A stretch of DNA of 7,250 nucleotides from Pyrinomonadaceae bacterium (GTDB lineage Bacteria > Acidobacteriota > Blastocatellia > Pyrinomonadales > Pyrinomonadaceae). A program made the translations under genes and the position numbers. Every line of letters begins with the position of its first letter. The first letter of the stretch is position 1. The notes beneath the pieces are model-generated. The model searched no databases. It worked only from the letters and a program-made list of their open reading frames with translations, and was not told the origin of the DNA. The stretch spans positions 1 through 7,250 of the forward strand of contig JAJAYR010000392.1 of the NCBI GenBank assembly GCA_026786155.1. Reading direction: 5' to 3'. Shown one piece after another: positions 1-6,488 of the stretch.

Positions 1-911
1 ATTTCATTTGATTCGTGCGGATTGCCGCCGAGAAAACTAGAAAGCGTCGCTTTCCCATCAATCACGGCTTCGTTTGCCGGATTGTCGAACGCCCAGAGCA
101 AATCAATCGGCGCGTAAAATGAGACGACGGCGCGGACAGTTTCGCTCGAATTTCCTGCCGCGCAAGTCGCCGGAATCCGCGCATCGGCGGCGGAATAAGC
201 GGTGAGCAGAGCCAGATGCGCTCCGGCGGAACGTCCGAGCAGCGCGATTCTTTCGGGCGCGATTTTAAATTCCGCCGCGTGATTTTTTACCCAGCGAACA
301 GCGCATTTGACATCGCCGGTCGCCGTCAAATAATTCGGCTGTATGAGGCGATAATCAACGTCAAAAACTGTAAATCCGTTGGCGGCAAGCCACCGATTCC
401 AATCGGGAAAATCGCCGCGTCGTCCGCCGTTCCACGAACCGCCGTGAACGACGATGATACTCGCGCCATTATTGGCGTTTTCAACGGTCGGCGGATAAAC
501 GTCCATTTGTAAATCTTTGCCGTCAATTTGCGCGAAGGTGGCGGTCGTGAAATTTTTGTTTGGAGTTTTAGCTGTGAAAATCGCGCTGAAATAATGTTTT
601 AATGACAGCGCGACGTTTCTTTCGCGGGCAATCGGCACGACGCTGACGGGCGGATAAAGTGAGATTGTCAGAGCGACGATTCCGATTATCAAGGATGCGA
701 ACCAAAGTTCTCCGCCGCCGTCAAAATATCGAACCGCTACAGCGCAGACGATGCCGAATAAACTGAGCGCGGCAAGCCACAAACTCCACTCGCTTGCCGC
801 CACCGAGAAAAGCCAAATAGACTGATGCGGCGCGGGAACGACAATCCAAATCGCCGAAAGAAGCGCGATTGCGCCCGACGCGATTGCCAAAAAGTTTAAA
901 AAGCGCGGCAT
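1..911 (-). CDS. Membrane-anchored alpha/beta hydrolase (esterase/lipase-like), 3' end outside the window
   Basis: This reading frame stays open from an ATG at 911 to the left edge, giving 303 codons with no stop. The N-terminus has about three hydrophobic helices (roughly residues 5-25, 41-60 and 70-88), followed by a hydrolase domain from about residue 125. The domain shows the oxyanion-hole motif HGGSW (156-160), a DVDYRL strand (184-189) and the nucleophile elbow GRSAG (226-230, Ser228) in LLGRSAGAHLALL. This pattern fits the carboxylesterase/BD-FAE-like branch of alpha/beta hydrolases. The catalytic Asp and His normally lie further downstream and would be outside the window. The catalytic domain is probably extracytoplasmic, but topology is inferred. 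The start lies 14 nt after the FKBP stop with no clear Shine-Dalgarno, so the two genes are probably co-transcribed. The substrate cannot be read from the sequence. Confidence 0.85.
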   Translation of the reverse strand, partial: MPRFLNFLAIASGAIALLSAIWIVVPAPHQSIWLFSVAASEWSLWLAALSLFGIVCAVAVRYFDGGGELWFASLIIGIVALTISLYPPVSVVPIARERNVALSLKHYFSAIFTAKTPNKNFTTATFAQIDGKDLQMDVYPPTVENANNGASIIVVHGGSWNGGRRGDFPDWNRWLAANGFTVFDVDYRLIQPNYLTATGDVKCAVRWVKNHAAEFKIAPERIALLGRSAGAHLALLTAYSAADARIPATCAAGNSSETVRAVVSFYAPIDLLWAFDNPANEAVIDGKATLSSFLGGNPHESNE

Positions 912-925
912 TTATACTGGAAAAT

Positions 926-1456
926 TTATTTGACACCGATGACTTCGACGATAAAAATCAGCGTCGCGTCCGGCGGAATCACGCCGCCCGCGCCGCGTGC
1001 GCCGTAGCCGATGGACGGCGGAATAATCAACGTCGCGTGGTCGCCGATTTTGAGTTTGGCAAAACCTTCGTCCCAGCCTTTAATCACTCTGCCCGCGCCG
1101 AGCGGAAACGAAAACGGCTCGCCGCGGTCGAGTGAACTGTCAAATTTTAAGCCGTTCGTTAAAAGTCCCGTGTAATTGACGATGATGTTGTCGCCCGCTT
1201 TTAACTGCGCTCCCGCGCCTTGTTTGGTTACGATATAAGTTAAGCCCGTCGCGGTCGTTACCGCCGCTGATGCTGGTGTCGTCATAGTTCTTTTCCGCAA
1301 TTTTTTTCTGATTATTATTCTTTTGACCGGCGGTTTTGCGGCACGTCCGCGCGTCGCCGATTTTTGCGTCTGAGTGGTCGGTTTTTTTGCTTGACCGAAG
1401 CCGAAACCGGCAAAGACAAGTAAGACTAAAAGAGTTGAAACGATGGTTTTCTTCAT
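926..1456 (-). CDS. Secreted FKBP-type peptidyl-prolyl cis-trans isomerase
   Basis: The 176-residue product has a signal peptide (MKKT, hydrophobic core to about residue 21, possible cleavage after GQA), a basic Lys/Arg-rich linker (about 24-57) and one FKBP domain (about 70-176). Aligned by eye with human FKBP12, the pocket residues are all present: Tyr95, Phe105, Asp106, Phe115, Val124, Ile125, Trp128, Tyr151 and Phe168 match FKBP12 Y26, F36, D37, F46, V55, I56, W59, Y82 and F99. It should therefore be an active proline isomerase, acting as a folding helper in the periplasm or cell envelope. There is no FkpA/Mip-type dimerisation helix. The ATG at 1454-1456 begins a textbook signal peptide, which supports this start, although no strong ribosome binding site precedes it. 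It is the first gene of a likely two-gene unit with the downstream hydrolase. Confidence 0.95.
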   Translation of the reverse strand: MKKTIVSTLLVLLVFAGFGFGQAKKPTTQTQKSATRGRAAKPPVKRIIIRKKLRKRTMTTPASAAVTTATGLTYIVTKQGAGAQLKAGDNIIVNYTGLLTNGLKFDSSLDRGEPFSFPLGAGRVIKGWDEGFAKLKIGDHATLIIPPSIGYGARGAGGVIPPDATLIFIVEVIGVK

Positions 1457-1538
1457 AAAGTTTTGTTTGCGTCCAACCTATCTTAACCTGAACGAGTGAT
1501 TCGGAAAAATGCTCTCAGCGAAGTTTTCAATAATTGTC

Positions 1539-1547
1539 TGCTATAAT
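1539..1547 (+). promoter_or_regulatory. Extended -10 promoter for pgpA
   Basis: The sequence TGCTATAAT is a perfect extended -10 element (TGn followed by TATAAT). No good -35 hexamer lies 16-18 bp upstream, as is common for extended -10 promoters. Transcription would begin near 1554, giving a leader of about 40 nt before the pgpA ATG. The site lies in the 138-bp divergent region between the FKBP gene and pgpA. I see no comparably good promoter facing the FKBP gene. Confidence 0.5.
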
Positions 1548-1594
1548 TGCAGAGATTTTTTGCAAACAAGATTCTACCGACCGACTTTTATTAA

Positions 1595-2203
1595 ATGCCG
1601 AGTTACGACGAAATCATTCACGTTTCCGCGACCGCCGAAGCGCAAAAATTAGCCGAAGAAAAATTAAAACCGAAAACCGCGCTCGATTGTTTCGCGCTCG
1701 CCGTTACGACTTTCGGAGTCGGCTACTTGCCGTTGATGCCGGGAACTTACGGCTCAGTAGTCGGTGTCGTCGTTTATCTGCTTTTCGGCTGGCTCGAAAA
1801 TAATCTGTCGGCGAATTTCGGCGCAAACGGCTGGACGGCTTCGCAAATCGCGGCTTGGGTTCACGTTTTTAACCTGGTTCTATTTTTGCTTTTTTGTCTT
1901 TTGGGAATTTGGGCGGCGAACCGGGCGACGGTTCTTTTTAAAAACAAAGACCCGCAGCAAGCCGTCGTTGATGAAGTTATCGGGCAGTTGATAGTTTTTC
2001 TGTTCATACCGTTCAACACGCATTGGTATTTCGTTTTGTCGGGATTTTTACTTTTTAGATTATTCGACATCTGGAAGCCGTATCCGATTGATTCCTTACA
2101 AAATCTGCCCGCCGGAATCGGCGTTTGTGCTGACGATATTTTAGCCGGAGTTTATGGCGGAACTTGTCTGGCGTTGATTTACGCCGTCAGTTTGATTATT
2201 TGA
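1595..2203 (+). CDS. pgpA: Phosphatidylglycerophosphatase A
   Basis: The 202-residue integral membrane protein matches the PgpA family, which dephosphorylates phosphatidylglycerophosphate to phosphatidylglycerol at the inner membrane. Family blocks appear in the usual order: FGVGYLPLMPGTYGS (40-54), the acidic block VVDEVIGQLI (123-132), FRLFDIWKPYPI and GIGVCADDILAGVYG. The acidic residues in DE and in the later DD motif are the expected metal/phosphate-binding positions. Four or so hydrophobic segments are visible. An unusual N-terminal stretch of about 28 residues, polar and Ala/Glu/Lys-rich, precedes the first conserved block. An in-frame TAA lies directly before the ATG, so no longer start is possible; no clear Shine-Dalgarno is seen. 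The gene has its own likely promoter and converges on corA with only 29 bp between the stop codons. Confidence 0.93.
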   Translation: MPSYDEIIHVSATAEAQKLAEEKLKPKTALDCFALAVTTFGVGYLPLMPGTYGSVVGVVVYLLFGWLENNLSANFGANGWTASQIAAWVHVFNLVLFLLFCLLGIWAANRATVLFKNKDPQQAVVDEVIGQLIVFLFIPFNTHWYFVLSGFLLFRLFDIWKPYPIDSLQNLPAGIGVCADDILAGVYGGTCLALIYAVSLII

Positions 2204-2232
2204 GAAAACGAGAACTTTCACGCCGGTGTCTT

Positions 2233-3294
2233 CTAATCGTTGACTTGCGTCTTATGAATTTTCTCGCCGTCTTCCCTTTCTTTTTCAGTTTCTCTGCCTT
2301 CAAAAATCCAGCCTTTGTGCCAAAAATAGCCGACCAGACTGAGAGCGACCAAAGCCATCAAACCGAGCGTGATAAAATAGCCGTAGATCGTTTTTAGTTC
2401 GGGCATATTTTCAAAATTCATTCCATAAACTCCGGCGATAAAAGACAGCGGCAGCCAAATTGCTGAAAAAATCGTCAGAAACTTGATGACATCGTTGGTT
2501 TTGTTGGTGATAACGCTGAAATGAACGTCGAACAATCCCGAAACCAAATCGCGGTAATTTTCCGACAAATCGGAAATTCGCTGCAAATGGTCATAAACAT
2601 CGCGGTAGAACGGCAGCACGTTGGCAGGAATTTGCGGGAATTCGCCGTGCGAAATGCGGTAGAGAACGTCGAGTTGACGCGACGAAATTCTTTTCAGACG
2701 CGCCACGCTGCGCCGCAAATCCATAATCTCCTCCAAAATTTTATTTTCGCTGCGGTTCTTCATCAGAAAAATCCGGTCTTCGAGTTCGTTAATTGAATTG
2801 TCGAAATCTTCCACCACCGGCATATACAAATCAACGATGTGGTCGAGAATCTGGTGCAGCAGATAAGCCGCGCCGCGCTGACAGGCAAACGGCGTAACGT
2901 GGATTTGCTCTTTGACTTTTTTGATGGCGCGGAATCTTTCGAGGTGAAACGTCACGACGAAGTTATCGCCGAGAAAGGCATCGAGTTCCTTGGTAACGAA
3001 GTTGACCGAACTCGTCTCTTCGGATTTGATGCCGTGAACGATCAGATATAAATAATCGGGAAAGGCTTCGAGTTTCGGCTGGTTGCGCGTTTCCATACAA
3101 TCTTCGACCGTCAGATGATGAAATTTGAAAACATTGAGCAGAATGTTTTTCGCCTCTTCGCGCTGGTCGGGCGTTTCGCCCAAAAAATCAACCCAGACGA
3201 CATTGGTTTTTTCGGCTAAAAGACCGGGCAAATCAGCCGCCGTAAATCCTTCTCCGACTTCGCCCGCGCCGTTTCGATAAACAAAAATTTGCAT
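2233..3294 (-). CDS. corA: CorA-family magnesium/cobalt transport protein
   Basis: The 353-residue product has the CorA layout: a soluble cytoplasmic N-terminal domain (about 1-240), a long helix entering the membrane, TM1 at about 271-290, the signature YGMNFENMPEL with Gly-Met-Asn at 291-293, and TM2 at about 305-325. A short charged tail follows, rich in Glu, Lys and Arg. The GMN motif forms the selectivity filter of these homopentameric divalent-cation channels, and the following NMPEL loop closely resembles that of Thermotoga CorA, as does the overall length. Uptake of Mg2+ (also Co2+ or Ni2+) across the inner membrane is the expected role. The start is the first ATG giving a complete N-terminal domain; no obvious ribosome binding site precedes it. 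The gene stands alone, divergent from the ABC exporter locus and convergent with pgpA. Confidence 0.97.
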   Translation of the reverse strand: MQIFVYRNGAGEVGEGFTAADLPGLLAEKTNVVWVDFLGETPDQREEAKNILLNVFKFHHLTVEDCMETRNQPKLEAFPDYLYLIVHGIKSEETSSVNFVTKELDAFLGDNFVVTFHLERFRAIKKVKEQIHVTPFACQRGAAYLLHQILDHIVDLYMPVVEDFDNSINELEDRIFLMKNRSENKILEEIMDLRRSVARLKRISSRQLDVLYRISHGEFPQIPANVLPFYRDVYDHLQRISDLSENYRDLVSGLFDVHFSVITNKTNDVIKFLTIFSAIWLPLSFIAGVYGMNFENMPELKTIYGYFITLGLMALVALSLVGYFWHKGWIFEGRETEKEREDGEKIHKTQVND

Positions 3295-3376
3295 AAAATT
3301 AATTTGCAGTTCGGATTGTGAAAACGAGTTTTTCAGATTTGACTGTCAGAAACAAAAAACGAAAATCTCGCGTAAC

Positions 3377-3385
3377 TGATAAAAT
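3377..3385 (+). promoter_or_regulatory. Possible extended -10 promoter of the ABC exporter locus
   Basis: TGATAAAAT fits an extended -10 element (TGn plus TAAAAT, 5 of 6 to consensus) within the AT-rich 141-bp divergent region between corA and the ATPase gene. It would start transcription near 3392, about 44 nt before the ATG at 3436. A TTGACT further upstream (3339-3344) is too far away to be its -35 box. AT-rich DNA yields such matches by chance, so this is only a suggestion. No convincing corA promoter was found on the opposite strand. Confidence 0.25.
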
Positions 3386-3435
3386 ATAACAAGTTTTTCA
3401 ATTTAGAAAGTTTAACTGACAATTGTTGCTAAAAG

Positions 3436-4346
3436 ATGAGCGAAAATAAAGCGACGTAAAAGTCGCCAACGTCTCCAAACGCTACGGCGATTTTACGGCG
3501 GTCGAAAATTTGAGTTTTGAAGTCCGCGCGGGCAGAGTTTTTGGTTTTTTAGGACCGAACGGCGCAGGCAAAACCACGACGATTCGGATGATTGTCGGCA
3601 TTACCGCGCCCGACGACGGACAAATCGAACTTTTCGGCGAACGCATTTCCAACGAAACACAGAACCGCATCGGCTACTTGCCGGAAGAACGCGGTTTGTA
3701 TAAAAAGATGAAAATCGTTGACCAGCTTCGCTATTTCGCCGCGCTCAAAAACGTCTCGCAAACCGAAGCCGATAAACGGATTGATTTTTGGCTTGAAAGA
3801 ATGAATCTCGCCGAATGGAAAAAGAAAAAAACGACGGATTTGTCGAAAGGAATGTCGCAGAAAATTCAATTTATCTCGACCGTTCTGCATAATCCCGATT
3901 TGCTGATTCTGGACGAACCGTTTTCCGGTCTCGACCCGGTGAACGTCGAATTTATGATTAGCGTCGTTGCCGAATTAAAAGCACAGGGCAAAACGATAAT
4001 TTTCTCGACGCATCTGATGGAAACGGCGGAAAGACTGTGCGACGACATCATTTTAATCAACAAATCGCGCAAAGTCATCGGCGGAACGCTGCGCGAAGTC
4101 AAGGGAAGTTTCGGCAAAAATCTGATTGCCCTGCGCTGCGTCGGCGGCGAAACGGTTTTGGAAGATAAAAATCTAGTCGCCAAAACCACCACGCACTCCG
4201 ACGAGATGGAATTGGAATTGGCGGTGAACGCCGACGCGCAGGATTTGCTCAAACGATTGATTGAAAACGGCGCGGCGATTTCTAAATTTGAGGAAATCGA
4301 ACCGAGTCTGAACGACATATTTATCGAGAAAGTTGGTAGTATTTAG
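3436..4346 (+). CDS. ABC exporter ATP-binding protein, NatA/YhaQ-like, with an apparent 5' frameshift
   Basis: This is the ATPase subunit of an ABC-2 type exporter. Counting from the in-frame TTG at 3510, it has Walker A GPNGAGKT (15-22), a YLPEERGLY segment at the Q-loop where Glu stands in the usual Gln region, the signature LSKGMS (111-116), Walker B LLILDEP (131-137), an SGLD D-loop and the STH switch histidine. The C-terminal extension ends in NDIFIEKVG, as in NatA/YhaQ relatives. The normal first strand and A-loop (VKVANVSKRYGDF) are encoded at 3456-3494, upstream of any start codon in this frame, which opens after a TAA at 3447-3449. The ATG at 3436 is in another frame and ends after seven codons. 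One extra A in the run at 3448-3450 would join them. The family includes the Bacillus NatAB sodium exporter, but the substrate here is unknown. The function call is firm; the exact start is not. Confidence 0.9.
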
Positions 4347-4348
4347 TC

Positions 4349-4355
4349 GAGGTGA
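4349..4355 (+). promoter_or_regulatory. Ribosome binding site deciding the start of the antitoxin-like gene
   Basis: GAGGTGA lies four bases before the ATG at 4360 and directly after the ATPase stop codon. It favours this ATG over the in-frame TTG at 4333, which would overlap the ATPase gene and has no comparable site. Confidence 0.6.
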
Positions 4356-4359
4356 ACGA

Positions 4360-4587
4360 ATGCAAACACAAATGCTAATCGAAAAAATAAATAAATTACC
4401 CGTCGAGAAACTTTACGAAGTTGAAGATTTTTTGCAGGAAAAGCTACAGCGGCAAGTCAGCGAATCACGGTTTCGCGCGATTTCGGAATACGCGGAGCAA
4501 CACGCCGGAAGCGACGTTGATTTAGACGAAGAATTTGAGCAGGCAAACGTCGAATTTTTGAACGAGAAAAAATTTAAGAAAGTATGA
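4360..4587 (+). CDS. Small antitoxin-like protein (DUF2281/VapB-like), no toxin visible
   Basis: The 75-residue product begins MQTQMLIEKINKLPVEKL and continues YEVEDFLQEKL, an amphipathic helix resembling the N-terminus of small DUF2281-type antitoxins (pattern: E+I..LP.EK..EV.DF...L). The acidic C-terminal part, with AGSDVDLDEEFEQA and a final Lys-rich tail, looks like a flexible toxin-binding tail. The family assignment is from pattern memory and is only moderately secure; no known catalytic motif is present. It sits 13 nt after the ATPase gene with a good ribosome binding site, so it is probably co-transcribed. Its TGA overlaps a downstream ATG as ATGA, the usual antitoxin-toxin junction, but that frame closes after 13 codons. 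Finding such a gene between the two halves of an ABC exporter is unusual. It could instead be a small regulator of the exporter. Confidence 0.6.
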   Translation: MQTQMLIEKINKLPVEKLYEVEDFLQEKLQRQVSESRFRAISEYAEQHAGSDVDLDEEFEQANVEFLNEKKFKKV

Positions 4588-4610
4588 ACGCCGCCACCGA
4601 TTCACCCCGA

Positions 4611-4632
4611 TACAATCTAGGTTAAGATTGTA
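4611..4632 (+). repeat. Perfect 8-bp stem-loop after the antitoxin-like gene
   Basis: TACAATCT and AGATTGTA form a perfect 8-bp inverted repeat around the 6-nt loop AGGTTA. The stem is AT-rich and no run of T follows, so it is a poor intrinsic terminator. It could be a weak pause or RNA-processing site, or the edge of an inserted repeat, because the GC-rich hairpin cluster begins 8 nt later. Confidence 0.5.
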
Positions 4633-4639
4633 AATCTGT

Positions 4640-4739
4640 TGCGGCTGCGCCGCTTTGATGTGCGGAAAGGCTGTGCCTTTCCGTCAAGTTTCTCCCAAAA
4701 TTAGTGAGGCTGCGCCTCATTGCGGGCGGCACAGCCGCA
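4640..4739 (+). repeat. Cluster of four GC-rich mini-hairpins sharing the core GGCTGYGCC
   Basis: Four perfect hairpins with 3-nt loops lie within 100 bp. H1 is GCGGC-TGC-GCCGC (4641-4653). H2 has a 9-bp stem around TGT (4663-4683). H3 is TGAGGC-TGC-GCCTCA (4705-4719). H4 is GCGGC-ACA-GCCGC (4726-4738). H4 is in the opposite orientation (loop ACA instead of TGY), so H1 and H4 form an inverted pair, TGCGGCTGYGCCGC. H1 and H4 share CGGC arms and H2 and H3 share AGGC arms, a nested symmetry. The cluster lies between the antitoxin-like gene and the permease, so it should be transcribed if the locus is an operon. It resembles REP-type extragenic palindromes, which can stabilise or partly terminate messages. 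Family membership cannot be tested within this window. Confidence 0.8.
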
Positions 4740-4765
4740 GACCGGCAAATAAATCAGGTCAATAT

Positions 4766-6115
4766 ATGCGTAAATTTTTAGCGGTCGTCAAACACGAATA
4801 CAAAAAAATCGTTCTGAAATGGACGTTTCTCATCGCAACTTTGTTGTTTCCGCTAATCGCGGCGGCGTTTGCGGTCGTTCCGGCGTTGATTTTTTCCATC
4901 AAAGGCGACGCGACGCGGATTATCGTCGTTGACCAGACGGGGAAAATCGCGCCGCGCATCAAGGAAAATCTCTCGAAGGAAACAGCGGAAGCCGCCGAAA
5001 AATCCGAAGACGAATCTCTTGAAAATCTAACCGCGTCGCAGCAGGAGCAAATGAAACGCGCCGCCGAGCAGTTGGAGGAATCGTTTATTTTCGTCGAATA
5101 TAATGCGGACGCGAAACCAATCGAGCAAATTAAACGCGAACTCAACGCCAAAATCACGGGCAAGGAACTCGACGCTTATTTAATCGTGCCGCCGGATTAC
5201 GACGCGCCGAAAGCGAATTTTGAATTTTTTTCGCGCAAGGCGAACGACCCCGTGGCAAAATCTACGGTCAGAAACGCCATTAACGGCGCGGTGCGTTCGC
5301 AGCGGCTCGCCGACGCGAACATCAGCGAAGATAAATTGAAAAACCTCAGCCAAAATGTGGATTTTTCAATCAAAAAAATCAGCGAAGAAGGCAACGAAAA
5401 GGATTCGGAGGGAACTTTTGCGGCGGCGTTTATCGTCGGTTTGATGATTTACATCACGCTTTTGATTTACGGTCAGCAGATAATGGCGGCGGTCATCGAA
5501 GAAAAGGAAACGCGCATCGCCGAGATTCTTTTTTCGTCGGCGAAACCGTTTGAATTGATGATGGGCAAACTCGTCGGTGTCGGGCTGGCAGGTTTGACGC
5601 AATTGGCGATTTGGATAATTTCCGCGCTCGCGCTCGCTGTCGTCGGGCTGGCGAATATGAGCGCGGCGGGAATGAGCATCTCCTTGCCCGACATCACGCT
5701 GCTGACGATTATTTATTTTTTCATCTTTTTTCTGCTCGGATTTTTCATTTACGCAACGATTTACGCGCTCATCGGTTCGATGGTAACGACCGTGCAGGAA
5801 GGTGGGCAATTTGCGCTGATTCCGGTGATGGTTCTGGTTGTCGGGTTTTATATGAGTTTTGCCGTCATCCGCGACCCGAATTCTTCGCTTTCCTTTTGGG
5901 TTTCCATCGCGCCGTTTCTCGCGCCGATTACGATGCCGGTCAGGATTTTGGCGGAAACGCCTCCGTTCTGGCAAATCGCGCTTTCGATTGCCTTAAACGG
6001 CGCGGCAATCGCCGGACTGATTTGGCTGGCGGCGCGGGTCTATCGCGTCGGAATGCTGATGTATGGCAAACGCGCGACGATTCCCGAAGTTTGGAAATGG
6101 ATTCGGCAATCTTAA
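4766..6115 (+). CDS. ABC-2 type exporter permease, NatB/YhaP-like
   Basis: The 449-residue membrane subunit begins MRKFLAVVKHEYKK, the usual cytoplasmic start of this family. TM1 (about 20-43) is followed by a large extracytoplasmic domain (about 45-215), rich in Glu, Lys and Ala with a likely helical region near 65-110. About six further hydrophobic segments lie between 217 and 424. The family motif VIEEKETRIAEILFSSAKPFELMMGK (243-268 region) is the coupling segment typical of NatB-like permeases. It should pair with the NatA-like ATPase encoded upstream to export a substrate; sodium is the known cargo of Bacillus NatAB, but nothing here fixes the cargo. A longer in-frame start near 4655 would translate the hairpin cluster into unrelated sequence, so ATG 4766 is preferred; AGGTC lies a few bases upstream as a weak ribosome binding site. 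The 420-nt separation from the ATPase is unusual for such pairs. Confidence 0.94.
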   Translation: MRKFLAVVKHEYKKIVLKWTFLIATLLFPLIAAAFAVVPALIFSIKGDATRIIVVDQTGKIAPRIKENLSKETAEAAEKSEDESLENLTASQQEQMKRAAEQLEESFIFVEYNADAKPIEQIKRELNAKITGKELDAYLIVPPDYDAPKANFEFFSRKANDPVAKSTVRNAINGAVRSQRLADANISEDKLKNLSQNVDFSIKKISEEGNEKDSEGTFAAAFIVGLMIYITLLIYGQQIMAAVIEEKETRIAEILFSSAKPFELMMGKLVGVGLAGLTQLAIWIISALALAVVGLANMSAAGMSISLPDITLLTIIYFFIFFLLGFFIYATIYALIGSMVTTVQEGGQFALIPVMVLVVGFYMSFAVIRDPNSSLSFWVSIAPFLAPITMPVRILAETPPFWQIALSIALNGAAIAGLIWLAARVYRVGMLMYGKRATIPEVWKWIRQS

Positions 6116-6286
6116 ATTGTTCTGGTAATGCACTTATGGTCAAAGAATGTGTCATTGAAAATTGCGTCAGATTCGCCAAAGCGCATGAATATTTTCCGAA
6201 AATTAGTATCTGGCGAAAAACGACGAAGTTTATCAGCAGATGATGAAGGAACACAGGGAAAATAAGAGAAACAGTTTTAAGCGCAG

Positions 6287-6429
6287 CGACTGGAGCGCAA
6301 GCGTCCTCGCTTGCAATGAGCGCAACAGCGCGAAAAACTCGCGTTATCTGCAACCGTTAAAGCCACGCGAAAGATTTATTCGCGCCGAAGCGACGCTCAT
6401 TGCAAGCGTCCCCGCTTGCGCTCCAGTCG
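6287..6429. repeat. REPIN/MITE-like element: inverted pair of 36-nt palindromic units
   Basis: Unit 1 (6287-6322) and unit 2 (6394-6429) are exact inverted copies except for a 4-nt loop, matching at 32 of 36 positions. Each unit is itself a hairpin: GCAAGCG, loop TCCT or TCCC, CGCTTGC, flanked by CGACTGGAGC on the outer side and AATGAGCG on the inner side. The 71-bp spacer holds two more hairpins, CGCGA/TCGCG (6329-6343) and CGCGAA/TTCGCG (6366-6384), so the palindromic character continues inward. The nested design matches REPINs, which are inverted pairs of REP sequences moved by RAYT-type transposases, or a small MITE. No transposase is encoded here. A long open frame crosses the element (6240-6503), but its translation is repeat-derived and not a gene. 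Confidence 0.85.
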
Positions 6430-6458
6430 GCGCGTTGAAATTATTCGCGCAAAAAATC

Positions 6459-6488
6459 TTGAGTTCCCGCAAGCGCATCGGTTATGCT
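6459..6488 (+). promoter_or_regulatory. Possible promoter of the unknown exported-protein gene
   Basis: TTGAGT (6459-6464) and TATGCT (6483-6488) are separated by 18 bp, a plausible sigma70-type pair lying just after the palindromic element. Transcription would start near 6494, about 34 nt before the ATG. Both boxes are imperfect, so confidence is low. Confidence 0.35.

Noticed and set aside
216..512. A 98-codon plus-strand open frame and an opposing minus-strand frame at 326-526.
   Set aside because: Both are shadows of the alpha/beta hydrolase gene, whose own frame contains the HGGSW and GRSAG motifs.
1480..1489. The 10-mer AGGTTAAGAT occurs upstream of the FKBP gene (minus strand) and again in the stem-loop at 4619-4628.
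   Set aside because: Dozens of 10-mer matches are expected by chance in a window this size counting both strands, and the surrounding sequences differ.
2204..2232. Possible bidirectional terminator between the convergent pgpA and corA genes.
   Set aside because: Only a 3-bp stem (CAC-GCCG-GTG) and a weak distant AACGA/TCGTT pair were found, and no T-run follows either gene.
4655..4765. A longer version of the permease starting at the ATG near 4655.
   Set aside because: The extra 37 residues would be translated from the hairpin cluster, while MRKFLAVVKHEYKK at 4766 is the normal family N-terminus.
5366..5974. A 202-codon minus-strand open frame, rich in Arg, Asn and His.
   Set aside because: It lies opposite the permease gene, its composition is not protein-like and it has no domain. 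It is an antisense shadow of GC-rich codons.
6136..6243. A 35-codon ORF starting MVKECVIENCVRF and ending at a TGA that overlaps further ATG codons.
   Set aside because: It has no ribosome binding site, no recognisable motif and lies in an intergenic gap before a repeat. It could be a gene remnant, but nothing supports this.
6377..6450. The direct repeat TTATTCGCGC at 6377-6386 and 6441-6450, considered as a target-site duplication.
   Set aside because: The copies do not flank the inverted-pair element; one lies inside its spacer. It is more likely coincidence or part of the local CGCG-rich repeats.
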